A stretch of DNA of 64,000 bases from CAWCUU01 sp963798855 (GTDB lineage: Bacteria; Gemmatimonadota; Gemmatimonadetes; Longimicrobiales; RSA9), in contig CAWCUU010000002.1 of the NCBI GenBank assembly GCA_963798855.1, forward strand, positions 186,001 through 250,000, read 5' to 3'. The notes below the pieces were generated by a model. It had not been told where the DNA came from. It worked only from the letters and a program-made list of their open reading frames with translations, and made no database searches. The number at the start of each line of letters is the position of its first letter. Positions within the stretch are counted from its first letter, which is position 1. Positions 1 through 9,114 of this stretch are shown here, piece by piece. The position numbers were made by a program, and so were the translations under genes.

Positions 1-1
1 T

Positions 2-1489
2 CTCGGCAACATGGACACGGGCACCTCGAAGAGCTTCGCGATCGTGCTTGAGCCCCACGCCGCGCCGCAGACGATCAGCGCGAACGCGCTGGTGACGCCG
101 CCCCTCACGGTGACCGAGACGAATCCCGGCGACGAGACCGGCGACGTCTCGACCACCGTGGAGCAGCTGAGCGCCGACTTGTTCCTCACCCTGCTCACCG
201 ACGACCCGGACCCGGTCGACGAGGGCGCGATCGTGACGTATGGCGTCTACGCGCTCAGCGGCGGCAGCGACGACGACATGCCGCGCGTGGTCGTGCAGTT
301 CCGCGTCGCCGGCGACGCCGAGCTGGTCTCCATGCCTCCGGACTTCGCAGCGAGCTGCACGGATCTGTCCGGCGCGAGCACCTCGTTCGCGGTCGTGGTG
401 AACTGCGACATCGAGCCGCTGCAGGCCGGCATTGCCTCGCCGCACCTCGAGTTCGGGGTGCGCGCGCTGTCGGGGCCGGAGCTGAGCGCCGAGGCCGAGA
501 TCTTCCCCGTGACCGCGTACGCGCTCGATCCGGACGACAGCGACAACCTGCAGACGCAGACCACGACAGTGCAGGAGGCAGCCCCGTCCGGACAGGTGTA
601 CGTCGTGAACGCCGGCCCCAACACGGTCAGCGTCGTAGACCGCTCGACGGACGCCGTCGTTGCGAGCGTGGCGGTCGGAACGAACCCGGAGGGAGCCGGC
701 CTTTCGCCGGGCGGGAGCGAGCTCTGGGTGCTCAATCGCGGGGACGGCTCCGCGTCCGTCATCTCGACGGCGACGAACGGCGTGATCGGCACGATCGCCG
801 GCGTGGCGAGCGATCCCTTCGACCTGGCGTTCAGCCCGGATGGCAGTCGTGCCTACATCACGGACAACGACAACGGTCTCGTGCGCGTCGTCGACGTCGC
901 TACGCGCTCCGTCGTCGCGACGATCACGGGCCTCTCCACGTCCCCGCGCGGGATCGCGATACTCCCGAACGGCAGCAAGGCGTACGTGGCCACCGGCAGC
1001 GCGATCGACGTGATCGACCTGTCCACGAACACGCGGACGAAGAGCATCGCCGTGGGCGGAAACGCGCTCCATCTCGCCGCGGCCGGCAATTCGACGGTCT
1101 ATTTCACCGAGGTCGAGCCCTTCGACGGGACCAACCCGCCGGGGCTGGTGCGAACGATCGACACGTCCACCGACGCGCTGGTCGGAAGTGGCATCCGCGT
1201 CGGATTCGACCCGTACGGAATCGCGCTGAGCTCCGCCGGAACGACCGCGTACGTGCCGGAGGGCCGAAACCGGATCTACTTCGTAGACCTGACGACCGGC
1301 ACGGCGACCGCGATGTCGACCGGTGTGGGGACGAACCCCTACTATGCGGCGGCAACGCCCGACGACCAGACGCTGTACGTCTCCTTCCGCGACGCGGGAA
1401 CGTTGGCGAAGATCGACGTTTCGACCATGTCGATCGTCGGCACTCCGGTCTCGACGGGTGCCTTCCCCGGTCGGGTCGTGATCCGCTGA
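2..1489 (+). CDS. YVTN beta-propeller surface protein, 5' end cut by window
   Basis: The frame is open to the first bases of the window, so the true start lies outside; the first visible ATG (11) sits inside a domain and has no ribosome site. The first ~190 residues look like the end of one and all of another DUF11/CARDB-like Ig-fold repeat (acidic, Thr/Val-rich). From about residue 195 there are repeated propeller blades of the YVTN type, e.g. 'GQVYVVNAGPNTVSVVD', 'VVASVAVGTNPEGAGLSPGG' and 'DGSRAYITDNDNGLVRVVD'. The protein is probably secreted or surface exposed and binds ligand or partner through the propeller. No catalytic residues are evident. It ends just before a strong hairpin. Confidence 0.8.
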   Translation, partial: LGNMDTGTSKSFAIVLEPHAAPQTISANALVTPPLTVTETNPGDETGDVSTTVEQLSADLFLTLLTDDPDPVDEGAIVTYGVYALSGGSDDDMPRVVVQFRVAGDAELVSMPPDFAASCTDLSGASTSFAVVVNCDIEPLQAGIASPHLEFGVRALSGPELSAEAEIFPVTAYALDPDDSDNLQTQTTTVQEAAPSGQVYVVNAGPNTVSVVDRSTDAVVASVAVGTNPEGAGLSPGGSELWVLNRGDGSASVISTATNGVIGTIAGVASDPFDLAFSPDGSRAYITDNDNGLVRVVDVATRSVVATITGLSTSPRGIAILPNGSKAYVATGSAIDVIDLSTNTRTKSIAVGGNALHLAAAGNSTVYFTEVEPFDGTNPPGLVRTIDTSTDALVGSGIRVGFDPYGIALSSAGTTAYVPEGRNRIYFVDLTTGTATAMSTGVGTNPYYAAATPDDQTLYVSFRDAGTLAKIDVSTMSIVGTPVSTGAFPGRVVIR

Positions 1490-1512
1490 TCGCGAGAGGT
1501 ACTCACTGCGAC

Positions 1513-1542
1513 GGGAGGGCCCGGTGACCCCCGGGCCCTTCC
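1513..1542 (+). terminator. GC-rich hairpin after propeller gene
   Basis: A 12-bp stem (1513-1524 with 1531-1542, one G-T pair) with a 6-base loop starts 24 bases after the stop codon. There is no T-tract, so it is a terminator-like hairpin, possibly only stabilising the 3' end. Confidence 0.5.
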
Positions 1543-1644
1543 GTTCCTCGCCGCGGCGGACGCGCGTGCCGATCCGTCGAAAACCCTTGCTCCGACGCGC
1601 TTCTCGCCGCATCCTGCCCCTGTCCCCCCGTCCAGGAGCGTGGC

Positions 1645-2223
1645 TTGGCGTCGCGCGAGCAGATCCCCGATCTCGTGCAGGAATGGAGCGCCGGTAACCA
1701 GGAGGCTTTCGACCGCCTGGTGACGCTGCTGTACGACGATCTGCGCGACCTCGCCCACGCTCACCTGCGCAGGGAGCGGACCGGCCACACGCTCGACACG
1801 ACGGCGCTCGTTCACGAGGCATACGTCCAGCTCGCGGGGCAGACGGGCCCGAGCTGGCGGGGCCGTCCCCGTTTTTTCGCTTTCCTCTCGAGGGTGATGC
1901 GTCACGTTCTCGTCGACTACGCGCGGCGCAGGAGCGCCGGCAAGCGGGGCGGCGGCGCCGTGCGCGTCGCCCTGCAGGCGGGCGACCTGCGCCTCGAGCC
2001 CGGCGTCGTCGAACTGCTCGCGCTGAACGAGGCGCTGGATCGGCTCGCCGAAAAGGACCAGCAGCTCGCGACGCTCGTCGAGTGCCGCTTCTTCGGCGGC
2101 CTGAACGAGTCCGAGATCGCCGAGGCGCTCGGCGTCTCCGAACGCACGGTCGAGCGCAACTGGAAGCGCGCCCGCGCATACCTCTTTCGGCTGCTTTCCC
2201 CCGAAGCGCTCGAGGCGGAGTAG
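1645..2223 (+). CDS. ECF sigma factor (Sigma70_ECF family)
   Basis: A 192-aa sigma factor of the kind found next to Ser/Thr kinases in Gemmatimonadota and Acidobacteriota. Region 2 includes 'TALVHEAYVQL' and 'FFAFLSRVMRHVLVDYARR'; region 4 is the helix-turn-helix with 'LNESEIAEALGVSERTVER'. No anti-sigma gene is adjacent. The start is TTG: AGGAG at 1634-1638 sits six bases upstream and no ATG in this frame has better support. The kinase gene begins 23 bases after the stop, so the two are probably co-transcribed, with the kinase as likely signalling partner (inferred from context). Confidence 0.9.
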   Translation: MASREQIPDLVQEWSAGNQEAFDRLVTLLYDDLRDLAHAHLRRERTGHTLDTTALVHEAYVQLAGQTGPSWRGRPRFFAFLSRVMRHVLVDYARRRSAGKRGGGAVRVALQAGDLRLEPGVVELLALNEALDRLAEKDQQLATLVECRFFGGLNESEIAEALGVSERTVERNWKRARAYLFRLLSPEALEAE

Positions 2224-2246
2224 CCGCCCCCCGAACCCCGGCGGCG

Positions 2247-4934
2247 ATGCGAGTCACCGATCCTTCCTGGCAGCGCTGGGACGAAGTCGACCGTCTGTTC
2301 ACGGCCGCGCTCGACCTGCCCGAGGCGCGGCAGAAGACCTTCGTGCTGGATGAATGCGGCGACGATTGGGAGCTGGCCGAGGCGGTCCTCTCGCTGCTTC
2401 GTGCGGAGCGGGAATCGGAGGGGCTCTTCCAGGCGCCGGACTCCGGGACCGCGCGTGAAGCGCTCGAAGACCTCGCCGCCCTGGACTCGGAGTCGGTCGA
2501 CGGCATCGTGCCCGACCGCGTCGGCTCGTACCGCATCATCCGCGAGATCGGCCGTGGCGGCATGGGCTCCGTCTTCCTGGCCGAACGGGCCGACGCGGAC
2601 TTCCAGCAGCGCGTGGCGGTCAAGGTGCTGCGGCGGGGCATCGACACCGACGACATCGTGCGCCGCTTCCTCGCCGAGCGGCGCATCCTCGCGACGCTGA
2701 CGCATCCGAACATCGCGCGACTGCTCGACGGCGGCTCGACGGCGGATGGCCGGCCGTTCGTCGCACTCGAGTATGTGGACGGCACGCCGATCACGGACTA
2801 CTGCGACGCGACCGGGCTCGCCCTGGCGCAACGCCTCGAGGTGTTCCTGCGGGTGACCGACGCGATCCGCTACGCCCACTCCAAGCTGGTCGTGCACCGC
2901 GACCTGAAGCCGTCGAACATCCTCGTGACCCGCGAAGGTCGTGTGAAGCTGCTCGACTTCGGGATCGCGAAGATCCTGGCCGGCGACGCGAGCGATCCGG
3001 ACGGCAGCGCGCTGACGCGCACCGGCGCGAAGGTGTTCACGCCCGACTACGCGAGCCCGGAGCAGCTGCGCGGAGAGCCGGTCACCACCGCGTCGGACGT
3101 CTACCAGCTCGGCATCCTGCTGTGCGTTCTGCTGACCGGGCGCCGGCCGTTCGAGCGGCGGCGCGAGCCATCGACGAGCGGGGCGGACGCCGATAGCGCG
3201 GTGACGCGCCCGAGCACGATGATCGGAGGCGAAGACGTGACGGCCGGCGTCGTGGCGCAGCAGCGCGCTACCACGCCGGAGAGGCTGCGCCGGGCGCTGC
3301 GCGGCGATCTCGACACGATCGTGCAGAAGGCGCTGCGGGACGAGCCCGAGCGACGCTACGCCTCGGCCGAGCAGCTCGCAGAGGACGTGCGTCGCTACCT
3401 CGACGGACGGCCCGTCCTCGCGCGCCCCGACACGCTCGCCTACCGCAGCGGCAAGTTCCTCCGGCGACACCGCTGGGTCGTGCCGGCGGCGGTGGCCGCG
3501 CTGCTGCTCCTCATCGGATACGTCGGCATCTCGGCCCGCTATACGGTCCAGCTGGAGCGGGAGCGCAACGCGGCCCGCCTCGAGGCGGACCGCGCCGAGG
3601 AGGTGCAGCGCTTCCTTGTCGAGCTGTTCCAGAGCCCCGATCCGTTCGCGCCCGCGAATGCGGAGCGCGGTCGCTCGATAACGGTTGCGGAGGCACTCGA
3701 CATCGGCGCCGAGCGCGTGCTTTCGGAGCTGAACGATCGTCCCCGCATCCAGGCCCGGCTGCTCGACGCGATCGCGGCCGTGTACGGCAGCCTCGGCGTG
3801 CCCGAGAAGGCGCTGCCGCTCGGCGAGCGAGCGCTCGCGCTGCACGAGCGCCTCGACGGCCACGCATCCGACGCGTACAGGACGGCCCTCGCCAACATCG
3901 CCGGATACGAAGGCGCGGCCGGGCACGCGGACACGGCGCTCGCGCTGTTCCAGCGACGGATGCGCATGGCTCTCGCCGACTCGGGCGCTTCGCCCACCGA
4001 CCTGGCCGAGGCGCACCAGCAGCTGGCGGAGCACCTGAACATGCGCATGGGCCGCCCCGCAGACGCCGAGCGCGAGCTGCGCCTCGGCCTCGCCCTCGCT
4101 GACTCGGTGGAGCTGCCGGCGAATACGGTCGCGGCGCTGAACCGCGTTCTGTCGGACGTGCTCGGCACGCTCGGGCGGCCGGCCGAAGCGGAGCCGCACG
4201 CCCGCACCGCGCTCGCCCTCACCCAGCAGGCGCTGGGAGCGCAGTCCGCGGACGCGGCGATCGCGCACGAGAGCCTCGCGAAGGTGCTCGGTGCACTGAA
4301 CCGAAACCATGAGGCCGCCGCCGAATTCGAGAAGGGCATGGGGATCCTGGAGAAGACGCTCGGCCCCGAGAACTCCAACACCGTGAACGCGCGCAACAAC
4401 CTCGCCCTGTTCCGCCGTCAGATCGGCGATCTCGCCGGCGCCGAGCGCGGTTTGAGACAGGTGCTGCAGGCGCGAGTGAAGCAATGGGGCCCCGACGCCG
4501 AGATCGTCGGCAGCACGTACCAGAACCTCGGCGTCGTGCTGTACGACCTCGCTCGTCTGGACGAGGCCGCGGACATGCACCGACGCGCCGCCGCGATCTA
4601 CGACCGCGTGCTCGAGCCCGGTAACTACCTGCTCGCCTTCCCCTACCTCTCGCTGTCGAGGGTGGAGATCGACCGCGGCGACTTCCGCAGCGCGGAGTCG
4701 AGCGCGCGCCGCGCGCTGCGCATCCTGCGCGAGACGCTGCCGCCGGGACATTACGCGACCGCGGTCGCACGCTGCAGGGTCGGGCGCGCGCTGCTCGGGC
4801 AGGGCCGCAGCGACGCCGGCATGACCGAGCTGCGCTCGGCGGCCGAGGTGATCCGCGCTTCGCCGCAGGCCGCGTCCTACCGCGACGAGTGCATCGCACC
4901 GCTGCTCCCGGAGATGAAGCGCACCGAGCACTGA
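2247..4934 (+). CDS. Serine/threonine protein kinase with TPR sensor region
   Basis: Start chosen at ATG 2247 (protein MRVTDPSW...), just after the sigma gene; the open frame upstream overlaps that gene. About 895 aa. Kinase domain at ~95-390: glycine loop 'IGRGGMGSVFLAE' (~100), catalytic Lys in 'VAVKVL' (~124), 'HRDLKPSN' (~217), 'DFGIAK' (~237), all present, so it should be active. One membrane helix at ~410-431 ('VPAAVAALLLLIGYVGI'), then a periplasmic or extracytoplasmic half made of repeated TPR-like helix pairs (~480-880) with Ala/Leu/Glu-rich 34-residue spacing. This is a Pkn-type transmembrane kinase; substrate unknown, the neighbouring sigma factor is a plausible target. Confidence 0.9.
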   Translation: MRVTDPSWQRWDEVDRLFTAALDLPEARQKTFVLDECGDDWELAEAVLSLLRAERESEGLFQAPDSGTAREALEDLAALDSESVDGIVPDRVGSYRIIREIGRGGMGSVFLAERADADFQQRVAVKVLRRGIDTDDIVRRFLAERRILATLTHPNIARLLDGGSTADGRPFVALEYVDGTPITDYCDATGLALAQRLEVFLRVTDAIRYAHSKLVVHRDLKPSNILVTREGRVKLLDFGIAKILAGDASDPDGSALTRTGAKVFTPDYASPEQLRGEPVTTASDVYQLGILLCVLLTGRRPFERRREPSTSGADADSAVTRPSTMIGGEDVTAGVVAQQRATTPERLRRALRGDLDTIVQKALRDEPERRYASAEQLAEDVRRYLDGRPVLARPDTLAYRSGKFLRRHRWVVPAAVAALLLLIGYVGISARYTVQLERERNAARLEADRAEEVQRFLVELFQSPDPFAPANAERGRSITVAEALDIGAERVLSELNDRPRIQARLLDAIAAVYGSLGVPEKALPLGERALALHERLDGHASDAYRTALANIAGYEGAAGHADTALALFQRRMRMALADSGASPTDLAEAHQQLAEHLNMRMGRPADAERELRLGLALADSVELPANTVAALNRVLSDVLGTLGRPAEAEPHARTALALTQQALGAQSADAAIAHESLAKVLGALNRNHEAAAEFEKGMGILEKTLGPENSNTVNARNNLALFRRQIGDLAGAERGLRQVLQARVKQWGPDAEIVGSTYQNLGVVLYDLARLDEAADMHRRAAAIYDRVLEPGNYLLAFPYLSLSRVEIDRGDFRSAESSARRALRILRETLPPGHYATAVARCRVGRALLGQGRSDAGMTELRSAAEVIRASPQAASYRDECIAPLLPEMKRTEH

Positions 4935-5044
4935 CGGCGCAGGACGAGCATCGCGCGCTACTTGACTGTCGGGTTCCGCCCCGATTCTGCGCTTGTGAGT
5001 GTGGACCCGACATCCGCCGATCCCGTCGTCCCGGAGGCCGCACA

Positions 5045-6376
5045 ATGACTCCCCGCCGCTCCATCCTCCCGCTCGCGCTCACACTGCTGCTCTCCGCGCT
5101 CGCGCTGCCATCCAGGGCGGACGCACAGATCTGGAAGAAGCTGAAGAAGACGGCGAAGCAGGCGGCCGAGGAGCAGGTGCAGCAGGAGGTCGACCAGCTC
5201 GTGCGCAACAAGGTGCGCTGCGTCTTCGACGATCCGGTCTGTCTGGAGAAGGCGAAGGCGGACGGCCAGGAGGTCGTGCTGACGGACGACTCGGGCGAGA
5301 TCCTGACCGACGACGAGGGGCAGCCCATCGACGACCCCGACCAGGCGGCGAAGGTCGCCGACGCCGGCGAGCCGAAGCCGGGCACCGGAGACTGGGCGAA
5401 CTACGACTTCGTGCCCGGCGAGCGCGTGCTCTTCGCGGACGACTACTCCGACGACGAGGTGGGCGACTTCCCCCGCCGGATGGAGCTGATCCGCGGGAAC
5501 TGGGAGATCGTCGATGTGGATGGACGCAGGCTGCTGCGACACACGGGCCCGCGCCACGCCGCAGTGGCGATCCACCTGCCCGAAGCGCTGCCGCAGCGCT
5601 TCACGATCGAGATGGAGGTCTACTTCCCGCACTCCAACCAGCTGCTCGGCGTCGCCGCGACGGAAGCGCCGAAGGAGATGAGGATGCTGCCCGACAACTG
5701 GTTCCAGATCGGGCACAACGGCACGGGCGTGCACGCCGGCGCGAGCGACAGCGCACAGGTCGAGGTGCTGACGAAGACCGAGGGTACGGTGACCGAGACG
5801 CTCACGCCGGTGCGCATCATGGCCGACGAGCGGTACGTGAAGGTGTTCGTCAACGAGCGGCGCGTCGCGAACGTGCCGAACGCGAAGCTCGAGCATGGGG
5901 ACGTCGTGTACCTCAGCGACCTCTATTTCGCGGACGAGAAGAACCCAATGTACATCGGCCCCATCCGCATCGCGGCCGGTGGGCGTGATCTCTACGACGC
6001 GCTCGTGGCGAACGGCCGCGTCGCGACGCACGGAATCCTGTTCGCGACGAACAGCGCACGCATCCGCCCGGAGTCCACGCCCACGCTCGAGCAGATCGCC
6101 GGCATGCTGAACGACCACGCCGAGCTGAGACTGTCGATCGAGGGCCACACCGACTCCGATGGCGACGACGCCTACAACCAGGACCTCTCCGAACGTCGCG
6201 CCGCGGCCGTCAAGACGTACCTGGTCGACAACGCCGGCATCGACGCCACGCGCCTCGAGACCGCCGGCTTCGGGGCATCGAAGCCCGTCGCAGGGAACGA
6301 TACGGCCGAGGGCAAGCAGCAGAACCGCAGGGTCGAGCTGGTGAAGCTGGAGGGCGGTGGGGCGGGGGGGCGCTGA
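5045..6376 (+). CDS. OmpA-family peptidoglycan-binding outer membrane protein
   Basis: Start ATG 5045 gives a signal peptide (MTPRRSILPLALTLLLSALA... cleaved near ADAQ). A short coiled, Lys/Glu/Gln-rich stretch follows ('KKLKKTAKQAAEEQVQQEVD'), then an acidic linker, a LamG-like beta middle region (~130-310) and a C-terminal OmpA domain (~325-440) with 'GILFATNSARIRPESTPTL' and 'LSIEGHTDSDGDD' and the 'NRRVELVKL' end. It probably anchors the envelope by binding meso-DAP peptidoglycan. A paralog with the same layout lies at 55977-57198, about 50 kb away. The gene follows the kinase after a 110-base gap. Confidence 0.88.
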   Translation: MTPRRSILPLALTLLLSALALPSRADAQIWKKLKKTAKQAAEEQVQQEVDQLVRNKVRCVFDDPVCLEKAKADGQEVVLTDDSGEILTDDEGQPIDDPDQAAKVADAGEPKPGTGDWANYDFVPGERVLFADDYSDDEVGDFPRRMELIRGNWEIVDVDGRRLLRHTGPRHAAVAIHLPEALPQRFTIEMEVYFPHSNQLLGVAATEAPKEMRMLPDNWFQIGHNGTGVHAGASDSAQVEVLTKTEGTVTETLTPVRIMADERYVKVFVNERRVANVPNAKLEHGDVVYLSDLYFADEKNPMYIGPIRIAAGGRDLYDALVANGRVATHGILFATNSARIRPESTPTLEQIAGMLNDHAELRLSIEGHTDSDGDDAYNQDLSERRAAAVKTYLVDNAGIDATRLETAGFGASKPVAGNDTAEGKQQNRRVELVKLEGGGAGGR

Positions 6377-6377
6377 A

Positions 6378-6462
6378 GGCGACCAGCGGCGGGCGACCAG
6401 CGGCGGGCGACCAGCGGCGGGCGACCAGGGGCGGGCGACGAGCGGCGGGCGACAGCGGCGGG
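6378..6462. repeat. 14-bp tandem repeat, six copies
   Basis: Unit GGCGACCAGCGGCG repeats with exact 14-base spacing (GCGAC at 6379, 6393, 6407, 6421, 6435, 6449); the last two or three copies carry point changes. It lies between the OmpA gene stop and the ribosome site of the next gene, so it is in the untranslated spacer. Confidence 0.85.
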
Positions 6463-6512
6463 TGGGACCCGGGGCCGCGGCGGCGGCGGCTACTTCTACA
6501 GGAGAACGACCG

Positions 6513-8060
6513 ATGCTCAGGAGCTTCTCTCTAGCGACGCTGGCGACGATCGCATGTGTCGCGCCGGCCGCCGCGCAGGACGCGCAGTCGATCCTGAAGA
6601 CCATGCGCGAAAAGCAGGAGCAGCGCTCGGCCACCGTCGACAACTACACGGTGACGCTTTCGGTGCGCGACGCGGCCGGCGCTCAGGCGCCGCTCTACTA
6701 CGAGAAGTCCGTGGTGGACGGCCACCCCACCTTCCGGCAGGTTCCGCCCGGGGAGTACCAGAGGACCACGCTGGAGAAGGCGGGCTTTCCGCCGCCGGGC
6801 CCCGACGCGCTCAGGGAGATGGCCTCCGGCTACAGGCAGCTGGGCAGTGCGCTGGCCCAGGGAGGCGGCGACATGCCGGCCAACGGCGGCATACCCGGTT
6901 TCGACATGCGCCAGATGACCGATCAGATGGCGATGGTCCTGGACAGCGCCGCGGTGGGGCAGGAACGAGAGAACGACGGACGCGGAGATGCGGCCCGGGA
7001 GACCGGCGACATGGCGAAGTTGGCGGCGCGCGCGCGGCTCATCCGAACGGAGTCGGTGAATGCGTCGGCGTTCGAGCCCGGCAAGCCCGTGGTGAAGCGG
7101 GACGCCTACGTGATTGTGGCGGACGACGTCTCGGACATCGAGTTGGAGCAGCCCGAGGATGCCAGCGGAAGGTTCGAGCTCGACAAGGTCACCGTGTGGA
7201 TCGACAAGGTGGAGTACGTGCCGCTGCGGCTGCTGATGGAGGGGCGAGTCGAATCCGGCGGTCAGTCCACGCCGTTGACCATCGAGAAGCTCGACCTCGG
7301 CTACGACCACGCCGGGCCGCTCTACGAGGCGCGCCAGCACGCCTACCATCTCAGCGGGATCATGTCCGGGATGAGCGAGAAGCAGAAGCAGGAGATGGAG
7401 AAGGCCCGCAAGCAGATGGAGGAGTTCCGGACCAAGCTCGCCTCCATGCCGGCATCCCAGCGCGAGATGGTCATGAAGATGATGGGACCGCAGATGGCGA
7501 AGCTCGAGCAGATGACCGCGGGCGGTGACATCACCTCGATTGTGGATGTCGTGAGCATCGCCGTCAACGAGGGGCCGCCGACGCCCTACGGCAAGGGCAC
7601 GCTCACCGTCGGCGGGCCCGCCGCCGCCTCGTTTCCCGGTGCGCTGACGCTGACGGGTGAAGACCGGGTGGGCAGCAGCGCGATGGTCGCGGAGCTCTCG
7701 GTGACGGCGCAGCTGCCGGACCGTGCGGAGGCATCGATCGGACTCGTCGGCGCCGCCGTCTTCCCGCAGTCGGGAGCGGTGGCCATCGCCGATGCCTCCG
7801 GACATGTCGCATTGACCGGCGCGGCAGCCGTGACCATCGAGGGAGGATCGGGGACGATCACCGTGTCGGAACGGACCAAGACCCACATCGCCGGCACGTT
7901 CACCGCGATGCTGACGGGAACCGAGTCTACGGCAAACGGGCCGCGTAAGGTCCAGTTCAGCGCATCGGGCAGCTTCGATACGGGTGCGCCGGTAGGCCCC
8001 TATCAGGCTCCGCGCGGCAGCCCGTTCCCAGCCGATCTGTTCGGGAGCGGCGGACGGTAG
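6513..8060 (+). CDS. Periplasmic protein with LolA-like region, function unknown
   Basis: Start ATG 6513 is preceded by AGGAGA at the right distance and gives a signal peptide (MLRSFSLATLATIACVAPAAAQ). 515 aa. Residues ~23-290 resemble LolA/DUF4412-like lipid-binding folds: 'SILKTMREKQEQRSATVDNYTVTL', then beta-strands including 'VWIDKVEYVPLRLLMEG'. A Met/Gln/Lys-rich helical segment follows (~290-340, 'MSEKQKQEMEKARKQMEEF'), probably coiled coil. The C-terminal ~150 residues are Thr/Ser/Ala/Val-rich beta and unlike a known domain to me. It may carry a lipid or lipoprotein, but no function can be fixed. Co-directional with the OmpA gene. Confidence 0.7.
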   Translation: MLRSFSLATLATIACVAPAAAQDAQSILKTMREKQEQRSATVDNYTVTLSVRDAAGAQAPLYYEKSVVDGHPTFRQVPPGEYQRTTLEKAGFPPPGPDALREMASGYRQLGSALAQGGGDMPANGGIPGFDMRQMTDQMAMVLDSAAVGQERENDGRGDAARETGDMAKLAARARLIRTESVNASAFEPGKPVVKRDAYVIVADDVSDIELEQPEDASGRFELDKVTVWIDKVEYVPLRLLMEGRVESGGQSTPLTIEKLDLGYDHAGPLYEARQHAYHLSGIMSGMSEKQKQEMEKARKQMEEFRTKLASMPASQREMVMKMMGPQMAKLEQMTAGGDITSIVDVVSIAVNEGPPTPYGKGTLTVGGPAAASFPGALTLTGEDRVGSSAMVAELSVTAQLPDRAEASIGLVGAAVFPQSGAVAIADASGHVALTGAAAVTIEGGSGTITVSERTKTHIAGTFTAMLTGTESTANGPRKVQFSASGSFDTGAPVGPYQAPRGSPFPADLFGSGGR

Positions 8061-8070
8061 CTCAACCCTC

Positions 8071-9114
8071 TCACGCCGCCTTCGGCAGCAGTAGCTGACT
8101 GTCGCCGAACTCGTGCCAGAGGTAGCCCTCACGCACGGCCTCCGCGTAGCCGTCGCGGATGAGATCGTGGTCGGCGATCGCGTAGAGCATGGCAAGGTGG
8201 GTCGCGAGCGGATCGTGGAGACCGGTGACGAGGCCGTCCACCACGTTCACGCCCCGACCGGGATGGACGAACAACCGGGTGAAGCCCGATGTCGGGCGCA
8301 CCCGGCGTCCATCCCAAGCGGACTCCAGCGCGCGCACCACAGTCGTGCCGACTGCGATGACCGGCCGCCCGTCCTCGCGTGCGGCCTCCACCGCGTCCGC
8401 CGTCGCGCGCGGCACGCGGAACGGCTCCGGGTACATCGGCTGATCCTCGACGTCCTCCGCCTCCACCTCCAGTCCCGATACCCCGGCGTGCAGCACGATG
8501 CTCGCGATGGTCACGCGGCGCGCCGCCAGGTCCTCCAGCACGCCGAGCGTGAACGGCCGCGCGGCGGACGGCATCTCCGCGCTCCCGGGCACGCTCGCGA
8601 ACACGGTCTGATACGCGCCGATCCCCGGGAAAGGCGGCTCTAGGTAGGTGTAGCGGATCGGCCGACCGGAACGCTGCATGAGGCGACGCACGTCGCCGTC
8701 AATGCGGACGAACCAGAGGCGAGGCAGGCCGGGATACGGCGCGACCAGCGTCGCGGGCAGGCCGGCGACGTCAATGCGCTCGCCGCACTCGAGCGGCAGC
8801 GGCCCCGCGCGCTCGGCGCTCCAGCGCGGCTCCGCGAGCCAGAGCCCGACGCCGTAGCGGGTCGACAGGTTCAGCACGAACGGCGCCCCGTCCGCGCTCG
8901 CCGGCAGGCTCGCCGGCAGCGTAGCGCTGGCGTTCACGACGAGCAGCGTGCCGGGCTCGAGGAAGCGCGGCAGGTCGCGGAAGCGCGCGTGCTCGTGGCC
9001 GCGCCTCGTGCTCACGAGCAGTCGGACCTCGTCGCGCTCGAGCCCCCGCGCCTCCGGCGGCGCGACCGCCTCGCGTCCGGGCGGCCGCTCGAACGCCAGC
9101 TCCTCACGCCTCAC
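8071..9114 (-). CDS. QueA-like SAM:tRNA ribosyltransferase-isomerase family protein
   Basis: 347 aa, close to QueA length (~350). QueA adds a SAM-derived epoxycyclopentane ring to preQ1-modified tRNA. Family segments are visible: 'TLLVVNASATLPASLPA', 'SIVLHAGVSGLEVEAEDVE', 'VIAVGTTVVRALESAWDGR', 'RLFVHPGRGVNVVDGLVTGLHDP'. The usual 'APTAGLHF' segment reads 'MPSAARPF' here, so the active site differs from canonical QueA; this may be a functionally distinct paralog. GTG start overlaps the end of the upstream SDR gene by 11 bases, so both are one transcript. No other queuosine gene is in the window. Confidence 0.75.
   Translation of the reverse strand: MRREELAFERPPGREAVAPPEARGLERDEVRLLVSTRRGHEHARFRDLPRFLEPGTLLVVNASATLPASLPASADGAPFVLNLSTRYGVGLWLAEPRWSAERAGPLPLECGERIDVAGLPATLVAPYPGLPRLWFVRIDGDVRRLMQRSGRPIRYTYLEPPFPGIGAYQTVFASVPGSAEMPSAARPFTLGVLEDLAARRVTIASIVLHAGVSGLEVEAEDVEDQPMYPEPFRVPRATADAVEAAREDGRPVIAVGTTVVRALESAWDGRRVRPTSGFTRLFVHPGRGVNVVDGLVTGLHDPLATHLAMLYAIADHDLIRDGYAEAVREGYLWHEFGDSQLLLPKAA

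Noticed and set aside
1917..5045. Very long minus-strand open frame (~1040 codons) under the sigma and kinase genes
   Set aside because: Arg/His/Val-rich composition without domains; antisense to a clear kinase with all motifs. High GC creates long antisense frames.
6378..6462. CRISPR array
   Set aside because: Units are 14 bases with no spacers; plain tandem repeat.
4958..6643. Minus-strand open frame opposite the OmpA gene
   Set aside because: Shadow of a real gene with signal peptide and OmpA domain on the plus strand.
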